This document shows positions 62,268 to 64,000 of a stretch of DNA of 64,000 bases, piece after piece (positions within the stretch are counted from its first letter, which is position 1; every line of letters begins with the position of its first letter). Location of the stretch: positions 1-64,000 of the forward strand of contig JAVVDW010000005.1 in assembly GCA_032251335.1 (NCBI GenBank). Reading direction: 5' to 3'. The notes beneath the pieces are model-generated. The model was not told the DNA's origin. It did not search any database and saw only the letters and a program-made list of their open reading frames with translations. A program made the translations under genes and the position numbers. The stretch comes from UM-FILTER-40-17 sp032251335. Its GTDB lineage: Bacteria; Bacteroidota; Bacteroidia; Flavobacteriales; Flavobacteriaceae.

Positions 62268-62277
62268 AACTTTGCAC

Positions 62278-62334
62278 ATGAAACGTCCATGTAAAAATTT
62301 TGCACACAGGAGCATGATTATCCTAGGGCGTTCC
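62278..62334 (+). repeat. Hairpin repeat family, copy F
   Basis: Arms AACGTCC / GGGCGTT pair with one G-T wobble. The A/T tract is A5T4. The spacer CCATCTGACCGATAAAAAC matches that of copy B and runs into AAACAGATGAAA, the start of the second YeeE half at 62369. Confidence 0.9.
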
Positions 62335-62368
62335 ATCTGACCGATAAAAACAAATAAATTATAAACAG

Positions 62369-62770
62369 ATGAAATACTTAAAATTTCTAATCATCGGCAT
62401 AGGATTCGGCATTATATTGGCAAAAGCCGAAATTGTGTCGTGGTATAGAATTATAGAAATGTTTCGTTTTGAAGCTTTTCACATGTATGGTGTGATTGGA
62501 TCAGCAGTGGTGTTGGGTGTAATTGTGCTGCAGTTTATCAAAAAGAAAAATATTAAAGACTTTGAAGGACAAACTATAATGATTGACCCCAAACCCAAAC
62601 AGTACAGTCGCAACTTGCTTGGCGGCATTATCTTCGGATTGGGCTGGGCACTCATTGGTGCATGCCCGGGCCCTTTGTTTGTTTTAGCAGGATTCGGCTA
62701 TGTATCCATCTTTATCGTGATTGCAGCCGCGGTGATGGGTGCCTTTTTAAAAGGGTGGTTGGTTAAATAA
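62369..62770 (+). CDS. YeeE/YedE-family transporter, second half (DUF6691)
   Basis: A 133-residue membrane protein with about four helices. The conserved Cys is in LIGACPGPLFVLAG, the partner of the GGCTSGH motif in the upstream gene. Together the two make one split YeeE-like channel. The start is in the AAACAGATGAAA context directly after repeat F. Confidence 0.86.
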   Translation: MKYLKFLIIGIGFGIILAKAEIVSWYRIIEMFRFEAFHMYGVIGSAVVLGVIVLQFIKKKNIKDFEGQTIMIDPKPKQYSRNLLGGIIFGLGWALIGACPGPLFVLAGFGYVSIFIVIAAAVMGAFLKGWLVK

Positions 62771-62822
62771 ACCGCTTGTATCTTTTAAAACTCCTGTATG
62801 TGAAACTTGCTACTGGGGAAGA

Positions 62823-63473
62823 TCAAGTGCCAAAATGTGCAATATAATCGCGTCTGCTGGCTTCAATAATTTCCAAAGCCTCTGCCCTGCCGTAAATGTG
62901 TGTAATTTCCACCTGATGCGTGGTATCTCCGGGTAAACCCTTATAGGTAAGAAAATAATGCTTGAGTCTTTTGACTAAAGATTCCGGGCATTTAGAGAGT
63001 TCGTCCCAAGCGCCATAAACCTCATCACCTTTGAGGATGGCAATGATTTTATCATCTGCTTCTCCGTTGTCTATCATGCGAAAACCACCGATAGGAATGG
63101 CCGGAACGATAATATTTCCATGTCTGATTTCTCTTTCTGTAAGCACACAAATATCCAAAGGATCGCCATCGCCCACTATATTTTTCTTTCCGGTTTTGTC
63201 CATACAATAATTGGCAATATTTTCGGCGCAATAGGTCTGCGGGATGAAGCCGTATAAGCTGGGAACTATGTTGGAAAATTTTTGAGGTCTATCTACCTTA
63301 AGAAAACCGGATTCTTTATCTATTTCATATTTAACGGTATCCGAAGGTGTCATCTCTATAAAAGATTTGACCAGGAAAGGTGAATCGTCACCGATGTTAA
63401 TACCATGCCATGGATGCGGTTGAAAACGTATGGATTTTTTCTTTTTCAAAGCGGGAACCGGAATTGCTTGCAT
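62823..63473 (-). CDS. ppa: Inorganic pyrophosphatase, family I
   Basis: A 216-residue cytosolic enzyme that hydrolyses pyrophosphate and pulls forward biosynthetic reactions. The metal-binding DxDxxD is in VGDGDPLDICVL. The Lys/Tyr-bearing region VPSLYGFIPQTY and RHGN further fit family I. The start is ATG 63473; an upstream TTG lies inside the promoter box. Confidence 0.95.
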   Translation of the reverse strand: MQAIPVPALKKKKSIRFQPHPWHGINIGDDSPFLVKSFIEMTPSDTVKYEIDKESGFLKVDRPQKFSNIVPSLYGFIPQTYCAENIANYCMDKTGKKNIVGDGDPLDICVLTEREIRHGNIIVPAIPIGGFRMIDNGEADDKIIAILKGDEVYGAWDELSKCPESLVKRLKHYFLTYKGLPGDTTHQVEITHIYGRAEALEIIEASRRDYIAHFGT

Positions 63474-63491
63474 GTGCTGGGTTTTGGGGTG

Positions 63492-63499
63492 CAAATTTA
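63492..63499 (-). promoter_or_regulatory. -7 promoter box for ppa
   Basis: On the minus strand TAAATTTG fits TAnnTTTG. A TTG (plus 63520-63522) lies 20 bases upstream as a -33. The ATG is 18 bases downstream. Confidence 0.7.
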
Positions 63500-63634
63500 A
63501 GGGTAAATCTCACCGCATACAATTTTATAGATGTGTAATTTTAACTCATATCTTTAGTTTATAAACAAAACCGGTATTGGGTAACCTTTTTATAGAACAA
63601 TATCCTCTGTCAAAACGGCTTACAAAAACGAGTC

Positions 63635-64000
63635 TTAAAAATCAAATTGCAAACCGAAGGCAAAACGAAGACCGTCATCCGAACCGAAAAGGCTGGCCTT
63701 TAGGGCAAACAAATCGGCTCCGTTGAGCCAGAGGCCGCCTCCATAGCTGTCGTGCCACACGTCCGAATTGTCATTCTTAATCCAAACCCGACCCAAGTCA
63801 TAACCTCCGTAAATACCGAGTTGCAAAGGCACAAAAAAGTTGAGTCGCATACGTTCAAATGCATAGCGCACATCACCGCCAAAAACGAGGGAGCGCTTAC
63901 CTGTAAACCGCTGAAAACGATAACCTCTTAGGCCATCTTCGCCTCCTAAAGTAGCCGCTTGGTAAAATTCGAAACCATCATTAAATATCAAATTACTTTT
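63635..64000 (-). CDS. Omp85/BamA-type outer-membrane barrel, C-terminal end (partial)
   Basis: The frame is open to the right edge; only about 121 C-terminal residues are present. TLGGEDGLRGYRFQRFTGKR is the conserved Omp85 loop 6 (LRGY with the RF motif), followed by paired amphipathic strands and a final aromatic residue (GLQFDF). The full protein could be BamA/TamA-like or a phosphatase-barrel fusion, both common in Bacteroidota. The N-terminal part lies outside the window. Confidence 0.82.
   Translation of the reverse strand, partial: KSNLIFNDGFEFYQAATLGGEDGLRGYRFQRFTGKRSLVFGGDVRYAFERMRLNFFVPLQLGIYGGYDLGRVWIKNDNSDVWHDSYGGGLWLNGADLFALKASLFGSDDGLRFAFGLQFDF

Overview
The window reads as the chromosome of a Flavobacteriia-type Bacteroidota bacterium. 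The evidence is: many promoters with the Bacteroidota -7 box TAnnTTTG and no clear Shine-Dalgarno sites; gliding-motility genes (GldF/GldG); a secreted endonuclease with a C-terminal type IX secretion (T9SS) sorting tail; and many small lipoproteins. I see no rRNA, tRNA, prophage, insertion sequence or CRISPR array. Most of the window is core metabolism with a few accessory genes. Functions are assigned from motifs and family knowledge, since no search could be run.

Layout. 1-9.3 kb: the end of a hexapeptide acyltransferase, an SLC13 anion transporter, a periplasmic haem-binding protein, purB, trmD, a DciA/DUF721 protein, a HigBA-type toxin-antitoxin pair, an NhaC antiporter, and a peroxiredoxin-thioredoxin-DUF6952 operon. 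9.3-14.7 kb (minus strand): a lipoprotein, an RNA methyltransferase-like protein, an AI-2E permease, purC and phoH. 14.9-29.7 kb (plus): SAM hydrolase, a monooxygenase-fold protein, a fused GldF-GldG protein, dnaN, clpB, an RsmB-type methyltransferase, the T9SS endonuclease I and purL. 29.8-41.8 kb: an NlpE/META lipoprotein, hsp20, mnmE, an SDR, a PLP decarboxylase and gltBD. 42-52.7 kb (minus): an UMF1-type MFS protein, a lipoprotein M48 peptidase, and an alpha-glucan cluster (GH31, glgB, maltokinase, glgE). 52.7-64 kb: an alpha/beta hydrolase, two MsrB paralogues, upp, an RND efflux operon, a DUF2892 protein, a split YeeE/YedE transporter, pyrophosphatase and the end of an Omp85-like barrel.

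The most interesting structure is outside the genes. A roughly 56-bp hairpin-forming repeat occurs six times at four loci (5.0, 30.6, 44.4 and 62.3 kb). Every copy points the same way as the gene it precedes, and each block ends directly at a start codon in the context AAACA(G/C)ATGAAA. The closing stem shows a compensatory base change. Two copies carry a REP-like tail (CTGAGCGnAGTCGAAGTAT) at the same internal position. Separately, clpB and hsp20 share a long upstream motif with a sigma54-like TTGGAA...TTG core and the 13-mer TGTCATTTTGTCT, which suggests a common stress promoter. Other points of interest are the GldF-GldG fusion, a nested 147-bp palindromic element before purB, a GlgE cluster with no treS beside it, a 14-unit 7-bp tandem repeat before glgB, and a 55-residue Cys-rich protein.
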